Positions 1 to 8,290 of a stretch of DNA of 64,000 nucleotides are shown here, piece by piece (the stretch's first letter is position 1; every line of letters begins with the position of its first letter). A model generated the notes under the pieces. The model did no database searches. It was not told the DNA's origin and saw only the letters and a list, made by a program, of their open reading frames with translations. The DNA lies in contig NZ_QMBQ01000010.1 of the NCBI RefSeq assembly GCF_003289965.1, positions 62,001-126,000 of the forward strand, read 5' to 3'. Position numbers and translations under genes: made by a program. This DNA is from Mesorhizobium atlanticum (lineage in GTDB: Bacteria > Pseudomonadota > Alphaproteobacteria > Rhizobiales > Rhizobiaceae).

Positions 1-18
1 TCGATGACAGGACCATGG

Positions 19-41
19 AGGCCGCCGCGAGGCGGCCTTTT
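19..41 (+). terminator. Rho-independent terminator of a gene off the left edge
   Basis: An 8-bp perfect stem (19-26 with 31-38, loop GCGA) is followed by a T run. It faces rightward, so it most likely ends a plus-strand gene upstream of the window. It abuts the stop codon of the minus-strand phosphoesterase gene. Confidence 0.6.
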
Positions 42-1171
42 CATGTCTGGAATTGCTTGGCGAAAGCGTTGGTGAAGACGATCTCGCCATGGTCGCCGGC
101 CGCCTCGCCAAGCACCACGTCCATGTTGTCGGCGGTGATCCTGGCCAGCGCGAAGCCGCCCATATAGGCCGCCTTCGGCTTGATGAGGTCGAGCCCGTCG
201 CGCTGGTAGATCATCGGCACTTCGTGCTGATGGCCGTGGAAGATCGCGATGACATTGTAGCCGCCGATCGCCGCCAGCAGCGCCTGGCGGTCGGCCTCGC
301 CCCACCAGTGCGGGCGGCCTGAACCATCGTCATCATAGGTGCGCTTCACCGGATCCCAGCGCTCGGTCGAGAAGGTGTCCCAACCATAGTGCTGGAAGAT
401 GACCACGGGTCGGCCATCGCCGGCATAGGTGGCGAGGTCCTGCTTCAGCCAGGGCAGGCTGCCCGGCACGCCATGGCCGGTGTCGCCGGCGAAGCGGTGC
501 GTCTGGACGAGATGCAGGCCGCCCCAGTCCCAGGAATAACAGTCGGTGTCGACGTCATATTCTGTCGCCGGCACCGGCGGCTTGAAGAACACGCCGGGGC
601 GATGATTGACCTCGACATAGTCGCGCAATTCGCGGCGATACCAGTCGACATGCGGCGGCGAGCCGTTCTGGTCGAGATCGTGGTTGCCCAGCCCGACATA
701 GACCGGGATGTGGACGCGGTCCGGCCCGATGCCTTCCTGGTAGCGCTGGGAGAACTGCAGAAGCTGCGTGCCTTCGCTGGGCTCGGTGACTTGGCCGCCG
801 CCATCGTCGGTGATGTCGCCGCCGGTGACAAGCCCAAGCGGCGTGCCGATGCGGGTGCCGGCCGAATGCAGGCCGGTCGCAACGCCGTTGATCTCGGCCG
901 GCCACCTTTTGTCCGCAATCGCGTTCAGGGCCGCGACATTGCGCAGAAGGGCGGCATCGGTCTTGCCCTCCTGCAGGCAGTTGGGGCTTAGCCCGCTTGC
1001 CATGCGGCAGGCGTGGATGTCGGCGATGAAAAGGAAGGTGGCGTCGATCGGCTGAATGCGCTTTCCGGTCTGGCCGAAGGCCACCCCCGGAACGGCGCCG
1101 GCCGCAGCGAGCGCACACATGCGGGTGATGAAGGTGCGGCGCGAAACGGTTGCTGGCGAAGAGCGATTCAT
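41..1171 (-). CDS. Tat-exported calcineurin-like metallophosphoesterase
   Basis: A 376-residue protein. The N-terminus has a twin-arginine signal (RR at residues 11-12 in SRRTF, then a hydrophobic run ending near VAFGQ), so export of a folded, metal-loaded enzyme to the periplasm is expected. The calcineurin-type metal ligands are present in order: DIH (D51, H53), GGDITDD, GNHD, FQHYGWD and a C-terminal GHQH. The family hydrolyses phosphomono- or diesters with a two-metal centre; the substrate cannot be told from sequence. Reading frame remains open to 1498, but that extension has no signal peptide and runs into the divergent gene, so the ATG at 1171 placing the Tat motif at the N-terminus is preferred. 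Confidence 0.85.
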   Translation of the reverse strand: MNRSSPATVSRRTFITRMCALAAAGAVPGVAFGQTGKRIQPIDATFLFIADIHACRMASGLSPNCLQEGKTDAALLRNVAALNAIADKRWPAEINGVATGLHSAGTRIGTPLGLVTGGDITDDGGGQVTEPSEGTQLLQFSQRYQEGIGPDRVHIPVYVGLGNHDLDQNGSPPHVDWYRRELRDYVEVNHRPGVFFKPPVPATEYDVDTDCYSWDWGGLHLVQTHRFAGDTGHGVPGSLPWLKQDLATYAGDGRPVVIFQHYGWDTFSTERWDPVKRTYDDDGSGRPHWWGEADRQALLAAIGGYNVIAIFHGHQHEVPMIYQRDGLDLIKPKAAYMGGFALARITADNMDVVLGEAAGDHGEIVFTNAFAKQFQT

Positions 1172-1234
1172 CGTCACCCGATTAAACACCCTCGAACCGC
1201 CTCGTCCAGTTCGATGCCCGGCCGGCGCCTGGAG

Positions 1235-1260
1235 GCTTTTCATGCCCAGGCATGAAAAGC
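1235..1260. promoter_or_regulatory. Perfect 12-bp inverted repeat in a divergent promoter region
   Basis: The arms GCTTTTCATGCC and GGCATGAAAAGC are exact reverse complements separated by CA. The site lies between the divergent starts at 1171 and 1326, 63 and 65 bases from either, so an operator is more likely than a terminator. Which protein binds is unknown. Confidence 0.55.
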
Positions 1261-1325
1261 TCCTGGGTCGACAGCGCAATGGCGGTCTGTCATTGCTTCG
1301 GTACATGCATCCAGGGGAAGAAGGC

Positions 1326-1919
1326 ATGAAGACCCTCACAACCGGCATGGCATTCGCCATGCTCACCTTCGCCGGCGCCGCACAGGCCTCGGACTGCGTC
1401 GACGCAAAGTCCGCCAAAGCCGGCTTCGTGCTCGAAAAGGCCGGGATAAGCAGCGAGTTCCGACCGGCGCCCGGCGGCATGGTCGCGGTCGCCAACAAGT
1501 ATCAATCGGATTCGCCGCAGACACAGTATCTTTATGCCGGGCTGATCGAGGTGTTCCGCGACAGCGACACCGGGCGGCTGTCGATGATCCCGCTCGGCGA
1601 CTTGAAGAAGCTGTTCCCGCTGAAGGCGGGCGCGAAGAGCAAAACCGAATTCGTGCGGCTGTCTTCGAAAAAGGCGCCGCAGGGCACCGAGACGCTGGCG
1701 CTCACCGTCAAAGGCAAGGACACCTACAGGCTCGGCGACTGCAAATACAATGTGCTCGTGGTCGGCGAAACGATCACCGGCGAGAGTGGCAACGTCATCG
1801 ATACCTTCACCGCGCTCTATTCGCCGGACCTGCAGGCGGTGCTGGCGCGGCGGTATGACGAAGGGACGAGCGCGCAGAGCGAGGTGGGGTTCGAGAGGAT
1901 CAAGCCGCTGGCGCAGTGA
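1326..1919 (+). CDS. Secreted hypothetical protein
   Basis: A 197-residue protein with a clear Sec signal peptide (MKT, hydrophobic run, cleavage near AQA-S). Only two cysteines occur in the mature part, in ASDCVD near the N-terminus and GDCKYN near the C-terminus, which could pair as a disulfide. No catalytic motif is recognised. The ATG at 1326 was chosen because it begins the signal peptide and follows a purine-rich AGGGGAAGAAGG site. It is divergent from the Tat phosphoesterase gene and the two may be co-regulated through the palindrome between them. Function unknown. Confidence 0.75.
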   Translation: MKTLTTGMAFAMLTFAGAAQASDCVDAKSAKAGFVLEKAGISSEFRPAPGGMVAVANKYQSDSPQTQYLYAGLIEVFRDSDTGRLSMIPLGDLKKLFPLKAGAKSKTEFVRLSSKKAPQGTETLALTVKGKDTYRLGDCKYNVLVVGETITGESGNVIDTFTALYSPDLQAVLARRYDEGTSAQSEVGFERIKPLAQ

Positions 1920-1985
1920 GGCTCTTTCGGCCGACTGAAAACCGCCAGCCGGCCGGGTATCAGCCGCGTCGACGCCGACCGGCCG

Positions 1986-2474
1986 CTATGGCTGAACGGT
2001 GAACTCCGTCCACATGCCTGTCGCGAAATGACCGGGGACGTTGCAGATGAGCACGTATTTGCCGGGTTTCAGGTCCACGGTAAGCGTGCCCGAAGCGCCA
2101 GGGTCGAGTTCGGAAACCTCTCCCTTGTCGCCGGACTTGTCTTCGTCAACCCTGTTCTCGTCGGCAATATAGGGAAGCGGGTCCTTGGGATTCGCCAGAT
2201 ACATCACGATCATTTCGTGGATGGTATCCTTGGAACTGTTCTTCACCTTGAAGGTGACGTTGCCGGCCTTCACCGTCGCGGGCTTGGCCGTTATCCCCAT
2301 GGTTGCCTTCGACATATCCGCGCCCGACATTCCGTAGGCGAAACCTGTGGTCATGGGCACGTTCGCCCCTTTGTCCCACAGCGAAACCTGAACCGTGGCG
2401 GCGGCTTGAGCGGCACCAGCCGTCGCAACAATCGCGGCAAGCCCTAGAAACGCATTCCTGACCAGTTTTTTCAC
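1986..2474 (-). CDS. Periplasmic cupredoxin (blue copper protein)
   Basis: A 162-residue protein with a Sec signal (cleavage near AQA-A). The plastocyanin/azurin-type copper ligands are visible: H86 in TIHEM and the C-terminal loop with C144, H149 and M154 (CNVPGH, then ATGM). The family carries electrons or binds copper in the periplasm. The start is GTG at 2474, supported by a strong GGAGGAG ribosome-binding site seven bases upstream. It has no obvious redox partner next to it; a second, shorter cupredoxin is encoded at 21926. Confidence 0.85.
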   Translation of the reverse strand: MKKLVRNAFLGLAAIVATAGAAQAAATVQVSLWDKGANVPMTTGFAYGMSGADMSKATMGITAKPATVKAGNVTFKVKNSSKDTIHEMIVMYLANPKDPLPYIADENRVDEDKSGDKGEVSELDPGASGTLTVDLKPGKYVLICNVPGHFATGMWTEFTVQP

Positions 2475-2681
2475 AGCAAAACTCCTCCGGCAGACACCGG
2501 TGGAACCGACACCGGCAACCGACCGCTCCCTGCCATGGACCTAGCCGAACGGTGCCTGCATGGTTGCACCGCCGGCCGCACCCGACCTTGCGCTGGATCA
2601 AACCGATATGCTGAAAAACACGGACAGTCGGCGAATGCCTTGGACCCGACTACCCTACCGGATGTCGTCGTTCCCGAAGGC

Positions 2682-3500
2682 TTAGCCGATGCTTGCAGCT
2701 ACGAATGCCGGATCTTCCCAGTGCGGATTGTGGCCGCAATCCCGCGCCCAGACCAGACGCGATCCGATGATTGCCTGGGCCAGCGCCTGCTGGTGCGCTT
2801 CACCGAAGAGCGGATCACGTCCGCCGGCGATGATCAGCGTCGGGACACGCAGGGCCCGCGCCGCCGCGGTCAGATCGGTGCGGCGGACTTCCTCGAGAAT
2901 GGCGCGCCAGCGCGCCGCCGGAATCGCTGAGGCGTCCTGCGCGAGACCGGCGAGCAAAGCCCGCGGCACGCCCGGCTGGCAGGCATGCCACCAGTCATAG
3001 AACGGATCCGACGGCGAGATCGGGTCGCGCAACGCCGCCACGCCGTCGATCAGCTGGTGATGTGATCCGAAATCGGGCTTCAGCGTGCTGGCCAGGATCA
3101 CCAGCCCACCGATCAGTTCCGGATATTGCGCGGCCAGCGCGATCGACACCATGCCGCCCAGCGAGTGCCCGACAACAACCGGCCGGTCGAGCCGCAAGCG
3201 CCGGATCAGGTCGGCAATGTCCTCGGCGAAATCGACGACACTGCACCCCTCGCCCGCCTGCGAGCCGCCATGACCGCGCAGATCCGGTATGATCAGCCGG
3301 CGCCCGGAAAGATGCGGCGCAAGCAGCGAAAAACTGCGGCTGGTGTCGGTGAAGCCATGCACGAGGACAATCGGCGGCTCCGCGCCGGCGATCTCGACAT
3401 AGGCTATGTCGAGGCCGGTGACATCGACGATCCGCTTGCGTCCGGCCCAGGCCGCCTGATCGATGTCCTGCCCCTCAGGCTCCGACAGCGCCGGCCTCAC
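2682..3500 (-). CDS. Alpha/beta-hydrolase, coupled to betaine-type binding protein
   Basis: A 272-residue alpha/beta-hydrolase fold protein. The oxyanion motif VHGF (48-51), nucleophile elbow GHSLGG (S113), acid D229 in AGGRDP and H257 in CGHNPH form a complete catalytic triad. No signal peptide, so cytosolic. The GTG start overlaps the TGA of the upstream binding-protein gene (GTGA), indicating translational coupling and a two-gene operon. The pairing suggests an esterase acting on a choline or betaine derivative, but that is inference; no substrate-specific residue is recognised. Confidence 0.8.
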   Translation of the reverse strand: MRPALSEPEGQDIDQAAWAGRKRIVDVTGLDIAYVEIAGAEPPIVLVHGFTDTSRSFSLLAPHLSGRRLIIPDLRGHGGSQAGEGCSVVDFAEDIADLIRRLRLDRPVVVGHSLGGMVSIALAAQYPELIGGLVILASTLKPDFGSHHQLIDGVAALRDPISPSDPFYDWWHACQPGVPRALLAGLAQDASAIPAARWRAILEEVRRTDLTAAARALRVPTLIIAGGRDPLFGEAHQQALAQAIIGSRLVWARDCGHNPHWEDPAFVAASIG

Positions 3501-4435
3501 AGTCCGAGCTTTTCCTTGACTGCGGCAAGTCCGGGCTTGCCATCGAAAGTGGTGACGCCGGCGAGCCAGGCGTCGAGGCGATCCTTGTGCAAGGCGATCG
3601 ACTTCAGCGCGCCCTCCTCCGGCTTCATGCCGTCATTGATGAGATAGCCCATGCCGACATTTTCCATGTCGATGTCGAAGGCGAGGTTCTTCAGGAATTG
3701 CGCCACGTTCGGACATTCCTGCAGAAAACCCTTGCGCACTTGCGTCGTCACGGTGGCGGCGCCGAAATTCGGACCGAAGAACTTGTCGCCGCCGGTCAGG
3801 TACTTGAAGTCGTACATGGTGTTCATCGGATGCGGCGCCCAGCCCTGGAAGACGATGAACTGCTTCTCCTTGATCTCGTAGCCGACCTCCGAAAGCATGC
3901 CGGCTTCACTCGATTCCACCACCTGCCAGCCGTCGAGGCCGAACTGAGGATCGGCGATGGCGTCCATCATCAGCTGGTTGGAGCCCGGCTCGATGCCGTA
4001 CATCTTCTTGCCGAACTTGTCGGCGAATTTGTGCAGGTCGGACAGGTCCTTGACGCCGGCGTCCCAGACATAGGTCGGCACGGCGAAAGTGTATTTGGCG
4101 CCGACCAGATTGACCCGCACATTCTCGATCGAGCCGTCCTTCTTGTACGGCTCGTAATAGGTGACCATCGCCGGATCCCAGTAGCCGAGAAACAGGTCGA
4201 GGTCTTTGTTCTTCATGCCTTCGTAGATGACGTTGATGCCGAGCACCTCGCTCTGCGGTTCGTAGCCGAGCGCCTGGAGCAGGACCTTGGCCACGCCCGT
4301 GGTGAAGGCGAGATCGTTCCAGCCGGGCTCGGCCATGCGGACTGCCTTGCAGCTTTCGGCCTCGGCGGCCCGCGCCCCCTGGGATGCCATCATCAGGGCC
4401 GCGACACAGACGCCCTTCGCAAGCACGCGCAACAT
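3497..4435 (-). CDS. Choline/glycine-betaine ABC transporter substrate-binding protein (ChoX/ProX-like)
   Basis: A 312-residue periplasmic binding protein of the OpuAC family: signal peptide at the N-terminus, then AEPGWNDLAF, GYWDP and FQGWAPHPMN, motifs typical of ChoX/ProX proteins that hold a quaternary ammonium group in an aromatic box. It should deliver choline or betaine to an importer, but no permease or ATPase gene lies beside it, so partners are elsewhere or it works as an orphan. The ATG at 4435 is preferred to 4468 because GAGGAG lies seven bases upstream and because 4468 falls inside the operator. Transcription is probably controlled by the divergent BetI-like repressor. Confidence 0.85.
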   Translation of the reverse strand: MLRVLAKGVCVAALMMASQGARAAEAESCKAVRMAEPGWNDLAFTTGVAKVLLQALGYEPQSEVLGINVIYEGMKNKDLDLFLGYWDPAMVTYYEPYKKDGSIENVRVNLVGAKYTFAVPTYVWDAGVKDLSDLHKFADKFGKKMYGIEPGSNQLMMDAIADPQFGLDGWQVVESSEAGMLSEVGYEIKEKQFIVFQGWAPHPMNTMYDFKYLTGGDKFFGPNFGAATVTTQVRKGFLQECPNVAQFLKNLAFDIDMENVGMGYLINDGMKPEEGALKSIALHKDRLDAWLAGVTTFDGKPGLAAVKEKLGL

Positions 4436-4460
4436 TCCGGTTCTCCTCTTTTCGATCATT

Positions 4461-4496
4461 TTGACCAATTGGTCATTTTATTGTCCCATTGGTCAA
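4461..4496. promoter_or_regulatory. Two BetI/TetR-type operator half-boxes, 20 bp apart
   Basis: 4462-4475 (TGACCAATTGGTCA) is a perfect 14-bp palindrome; 4481-4496 is a second, imperfect copy (TTGTCCCATTGGTCAA). They are spaced 20 bp, two helical turns, in the 83-bp region between the binding-protein gene and the divergent tetR gene. TetR repressors usually bind just such sites beside their own gene. Confidence 0.7.
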
Positions 4497-4518
4497 TGAT
4501 TGATCTGAGCGGACGAAA

Positions 4519-5169
4519 ATGTCAACATGGATTCGCCATGCATGGATCGGTCCCGTGAAGCTCACGCGTCTCAGCGACATACGCCGCAAGGAGCTGCGGC
4601 AGGCGGCGTTCGCCGTTCTGGAGCGCGAGGGCATCGCCGGCGCGACGCTGGAAAAGGTCGCGGCCCAGGCCGGCGCCTCGAAGGGCATTGTGCTGCATTA
4701 TTTCCGCAACAAGCAGGAGCTGTTCGAGCACGCCATGCGCGAGGCGAACGCCGTGCTGTGTCACGCCGTTGTCGCCCGGTTGCAGCGGGCGCGGACGCCG
4801 ATGGAACGGCTGGACGCCGTGATCGAGGGCAATTTCGAGGAGCACCTGTTCCTGCCGCCGCTCTGCCATGCCTGGCTGTCGCTCTGCGCCGAGGTGCCGC
4901 GCGACGAGAAGCTGGCGCGCATCCAGAAGGTGATCCACGCGCGCATGCGCTCGAACCTGTTGTCCGGCCTGCGCGGCCTCGCTTCGCCCGAACTGGCCGA
5001 GGAGATCGTGCTTGGCGTCACCGCCTTGATCGACGGGCTGTGGCTCAGGCTCGGCCTGCAGCCGGGCAGCGTCACGCGCGAGCAGGCGGTGCGCCAGGTC
5101 AAGGACTTCGTCACGGGGCGGCTGGCGCTACGCCAGCCCGCGCCCGTCGAGCTGGCCTCGGCGGGATAA
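4519..5169 (+). CDS. TetR-family repressor, BetI-like
   Basis: About 216 residues. The N-terminal helix-turn-helix (RRKELRQAAFAVLEREG, ATLEKVAAQAGASKG, LHYFRNKQEL) matches the BetI subgroup, which represses choline uptake and oxidation genes and is released by choline. The divergent binding-protein gene and the paired palindromes make the target obvious. An internal GTG at 4555 would give a 204-residue protein closer to typical BetI length; the ATG at 4519 has a weak GAGCGGA site, so the start is not settled. No betA or betB gene is in the window. Confidence 0.8.
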   Translation: MSTWIRHAWIGPVKLTRLSDIRRKELRQAAFAVLEREGIAGATLEKVAAQAGASKGIVLHYFRNKQELFEHAMREANAVLCHAVVARLQRARTPMERLDAVIEGNFEEHLFLPPLCHAWLSLCAEVPRDEKLARIQKVIHARMRSNLLSGLRGLASPELAEEIVLGVTALIDGLWLRLGLQPGSVTREQAVRQVKDFVTGRLALRQPAPVELASAG

Positions 5170-5243
5170 AGTTCATACCCATCGATGGCTAGCGCGCTTG
5201 ACCGGCCGCCTTGCTCGGCGCTGCATTGCCGCTCCAATTGCAG

Positions 5244-5338
5244 GAGGGGTGTTCCAGCGGAGCGAGACGCTGGCGTTCCCTGGAGCACCCCTCATCCAAC
5301 CGAGCTTCGCTCGGCCACCCTCTCCCACAAGGGGAAGG
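5244..5338. repeat. Partial palindromic intergenic repeat (copy 1)
   Basis: Arms GAGGGGTGTTCCAG (5244-5257) and CTGGAGCACCCCTC (5280-5293) form a 13/14-bp stem, followed by CGAGC-ttc-GCTCG and a degraded CTCTCCCACAAGGGG arm. The same sequence recurs as a complete element at 42384-42527. Confidence 0.8.
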
Positions 5339-5449
5339 AATAGGCGCTCCCTTCAACCGATTTGCATCTTCCCCGCCCGCAATCTCCGCTTGATGCGGTT
5401 TGTGCAACGCGATACGCCCTTGCCCAAATCGACTGACCGGAGACTTCCC

Positions 5450-6847
5450 GTGAGCGCTGAAAAGACCAGAACCGAAACCGATACGTTCGGCCCTATCGAG
5501 GTGGCGGCCGACCGCTATTGGGGCGCGCAGGCGCAGCGCTCTCTGGGCAATTTCAAGATCGGTTGGGAAAAGCAGCCGGCTTCGATCGTGCGCGCGCTCG
5601 GCATCGTCAAGCGCGCCGCGGCCGAGGTGAACATGGAGATGAAGCGGCTCGATCCGGCAATCGGCAAGGCGATCGTCGAGGCCGCGCAGGAAGTCATCGA
5701 CGGCAAGCTCAACGAGCATTTCCCGCTGGTGGTGTGGCAGACCGGCTCCGGCACGCAGTCCAACATGAACGCCAACGAGGTGATCTCCAACCGGGCGATC
5801 GAGATGCTCGGCGGGGTGATGGGCTCGAAGAAGCCTGTGCATCCCAATGACCATGTCAATATGAGCCAGTCGTCCAACGACACCTATCCGACGGCCATGC
5901 ACATCGCCTGCGCCGAGCGGGTCGTGCATCATCTCATCCCCGCCCTGCACCATCTGCACAAGGCGCTCGACGCCAAGGCGCGCGCCTTCAACCACATCAT
6001 CAAGATCGGCCGCACGCACACGCAGGATGCCACGCCGCTTACGCTTGGCCAGGAATTTTCCGGCTATGCCGCGCAGGTCGCTTCCTCGATCAAGCGCATC
6101 GAGCAGACGCTGCCCGGCCTGCAGGAACTGGCGCAAGGCGGCACCGCCGTCGGCACCGGCCTCAACGCGCCGGTCGGCTTCGCGGAAAAGGTGGCGGACC
6201 GCATCGCCGCCATCACCGGCATCGCCTTCGTGACCGCACCGAACAAGTTCGAGGCGCTCGCGGCGCATGATTCCATGGTGTTCTCGCATGGCGCGATCAA
6301 CGCGGCGGCGGCCGCACTGTTCAAGATTGCCAACGACATCCGCTTCCTCGGCTCCGGCCCGCGCTCGGGCCTCGGCGAACTGTCGCTGCCTGAAAACGAA
6401 CCGGGCTCCTCGATCATGCCGGGCAAGGTCAACCCGACCCAGTGCGAGGCGCTGACGCAGGTCTGCGTGCAGGTGTTCGGCAACAATTCAGCACTTACCT
6501 TCGCCGGCAGCCAGGGCCATTTCGAGCTCAACGTCTACAATCCGCTGATGGCCTATAATTTCCTGCAGTCGGTGCAGCTGCTGGCCGACGCTTCGGTGTC
6601 CTTCACCGACAATTGCGTGGTCGGCATCGAGGCGCGCGAGGACAACATCAAGGCGGCGCTCGAGCGCTCGCTGATGCTGGTGACGGCGCTGGCGCCAACC
6701 ATCGGCTACGACAACGCCGCCAAGATCGCCAAGACCGCGCACAAGAACCGCACGACCTTGCGTGAGGAAGCGCTGGCCACCGGACTGGTCAGCGAAGCCG
6801 ACTACGACCGACTGGTGCGCCCTGAGGACATGACGCATCCGGGGTAG
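5450..6847 (+). CDS. fumC: Class II fumarate hydratase
   Basis: A 465-residue protein of the normal length for FumC, the iron-independent enzyme interconverting fumarate and L-malate in the TCA cycle. The superfamily signature GSSIMPGKVNP holds the catalytic serine, and GRTHTQDATP, TGSGTQSNMN and HPNDHVNMSQSSND are all intact. The GTG at 5450 follows CCGGAGA at a good distance and begins at the usual FumC N-terminus (SAEKTRTETDTFGPIEV); the frame stays open upstream through the repeat but that is not coding. It stands alone between two intergenic repeats. Confidence 0.95.
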   Translation: MSAEKTRTETDTFGPIEVAADRYWGAQAQRSLGNFKIGWEKQPASIVRALGIVKRAAAEVNMEMKRLDPAIGKAIVEAAQEVIDGKLNEHFPLVVWQTGSGTQSNMNANEVISNRAIEMLGGVMGSKKPVHPNDHVNMSQSSNDTYPTAMHIACAERVVHHLIPALHHLHKALDAKARAFNHIIKIGRTHTQDATPLTLGQEFSGYAAQVASSIKRIEQTLPGLQELAQGGTAVGTGLNAPVGFAEKVADRIAAITGIAFVTAPNKFEALAAHDSMVFSHGAINAAAAALFKIANDIRFLGSGPRSGLGELSLPENEPGSSIMPGKVNPTQCEALTQVCVQVFGNNSALTFAGSQGHFELNVYNPLMAYNFLQSVQLLADASVSFTDNCVVGIEAREDNIKAALERSLMLVTALAPTIGYDNAAKIAKTAHKNRTTLREEALATGLVSEADYDRLVRPEDMTHPG

Positions 6848-7271
6848 AGGACCCGATGCAAAGGCAAGGTCCTCGCGAGGTCGTCATTCCAGGGCGAAGC
6901 AGGAGCGAAGCTCCGTCGCGGAAACCCTGGAATCCCTGCCGCTACTCCGGGCGTGGAGCAGAGCGCAGCAAAATCTGCACCGCAGCGGCTATTTTGACGT
7001 CACGGAATGGATCCTCGGGTCTGCGCCGCGTCGCTTCGCTCCTTGCTTCGCCCGTGGATGACGAATTGATGAGTGTCTCAGCAAATTTCTAGACACTTTG
7101 CGGCAGCACAATTTGCTTCCCCAACCCAATCCGCCGACATGATTTTCTCGCGCGGCCGCGGATGCCAAGAATATCCATCCTGTGAACAATGTGTCGCCAC
7201 ATAGGTGGTCTTTTGTGAACAGTCTCCATCGTTTATCTGACGGCTCATTCAACCCGCTCGGAGATACCGCC
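6848..7271. repeat. Intergenic region with palindromic repeat elements
   Basis: No gene. Arms TTCCAGGG (6887-6894) and CCCTGGAA (6925-6932) make a long hairpin, and the block from GGATCCTCGGGTCTGCGC (about 7010) to GTGGATGACG (about 7060) is a common rhizobial intergenic sequence that recurs in part at 14474. The last 180 bases before doxX are moderately AT-rich and should hold its promoter. Confidence 0.6.
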
Positions 7272-7694
7272 ATGTCCATCAACTCTTCCGTCGCCGGCAA
7301 CGGCACCGCTACCAACAGCTCCACCACGATCCTGCTCGGCCGCATCCTGCTGGCCGTGATCTTCCTGCTTTCCGGCTTCGGCAAGCTTACCGCCATTTCC
7401 GGCACCGCCGCCTATTTCGGCTCCCTTGGCCTGCCCGTGCCGACCGTGACGGCCGTTGTCGTCGGCCTGATCGAACTGCTCGGCGGCCTTGCCGTCCTCA
7501 TTGGCTTCCAGACCAGGATCGTCGCCTGGGTGCTCGCCATCTTCACGATCGCCACCGGCCTTGTCGCGCATACCGGCTGGGCCGACCAGATGCAGATGAT
7601 CCAGTTCCTCAAGAACTTGGCCATCACCGGCGGCTTCATCCTGCTCGCCTCCTCGGGTGCGGGCGCCTATTCGATCGACGCCAAGCGCGGCTGA
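7272..7694 (+). CDS. DoxX-family membrane protein
   Basis: A 140-residue protein with four predicted transmembrane segments (ILLGRILLAVIFLLSG; VTAVVVGLIELLGGLAV; VLAIFTIATGLVAH; LAITGGFILLA), the DoxX layout, including FLLSGFGKL after helix 1 and GFQTRIVA between helices 2 and 3. DoxX/SURF4-type proteins are membrane subunits of oxidoreductase complexes or act in oxidative-stress defence. The ATG at 7272 has GGAGA upstream. A terminator separates it from a second doxX paralogue 125 bp downstream. Confidence 0.85.
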   Translation: MSINSSVAGNGTATNSSTTILLGRILLAVIFLLSGFGKLTAISGTAAYFGSLGLPVPTVTAVVVGLIELLGGLAVLIGFQTRIVAWVLAIFTIATGLVAHTGWADQMQMIQFLKNLAITGGFILLASSGAGAYSIDAKRG

Positions 7695-7721
7695 TCCTTC
7701 TTTCCTCCCAGGCCCAAACTC

Positions 7722-7754
7722 AAAAGCGGCGCGGAATTTTCCGCGCCGCTTTTT
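7722..7754 (+). terminator. Strong rho-independent terminator
   Basis: AAAAGCGGCGCGGAA pairs with TTCCGCGCCGCTTTTT over a two-base loop, with a T run. It ends the first doxX transcript; the A run on the other side would let it work on both strands. Confidence 0.9.
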
Positions 7755-7819
7755 CGTTGCAGGCGTAGACTGCGCCGCAGTCGGCGTCAGCCGTACCGGG
7801 CCGGCATGGGAGGTGGCCA

Positions 7820-8242
7820 ATGTTTCGCAATGCGTTGCTTCTGGTCTCGCGGCTGCTTCTCGCAGCGCTGTTCGTACCGTCGGGCTTCCAGGCGCTGACC
7901 AATATCGGCGGCACGATCAGTTATTTCGCCGGCCTCGGCCTGCCGTTGCCGACGTTAGCTGCCTGGGGCACCGGCCTGTTCGAACTGATTGCCGGGCTCC
8001 TGATCCTCGTCGGCTTCCAGACCCGGATCGTGGCGTTGCTGCTTGCCGCCTTCTGTATCGTCGCGGGCTTCATCGGCCATTACGGCCAGGGCGGCGAGGA
8101 TGCGACATTGTCCTTCCTGCACCAGCAGATGCTGATGAAGGACATCGCCATTGCCGGCGGCTTCCTGGCGCTCGCCATGGCCGGCGCCGGCGCGTGGTCG
8201 GCTGACGGGCGCAGCTTTGGGATCAGCGCTGAGGTGACCTGA
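7820..8242 (+). CDS. DoxX-family membrane protein, tandem paralogue
   Basis: A 140-residue DoxX protein with the same four-helix plan as its upstream neighbour and shared stretches such as YFAGLGLPLPT versus YFGSLGLPVPT and GFQTRIVA. It lacks the hydrophilic N-terminal extension of the first copy and has a longer loop before the last helix (GQGGEDATLSF). The pair looks like a tandem gene duplication followed by divergence, each copy with its own transcription unit because a terminator lies between them. Convergent with ppx. Confidence 0.85.
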   Translation: MFRNALLLVSRLLLAALFVPSGFQALTNIGGTISYFAGLGLPLPTLAAWGTGLFELIAGLLILVGFQTRIVALLLAAFCIVAGFIGHYGQGGEDATLSFLHQQMLMKDIAIAGGFLALAMAGAGAWSADGRSFGISAEVT

Positions 8243-8254
8243 GTCGAGAGCGGC

Positions 8255-8290
8255 CTATTTGACCGAAACGCTCTATTTTACCGAGACACT
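8255..8290. repeat. 18-bp tandem duplication over the ppx stop codon
   Basis: 8255-8272 and 8273-8290 match at 15 of 18 positions. Read on the minus strand each unit encodes SVSVK followed by TAG, so the 3' tail of ppx, including the stop, has been duplicated in frame. Confidence 0.7.
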
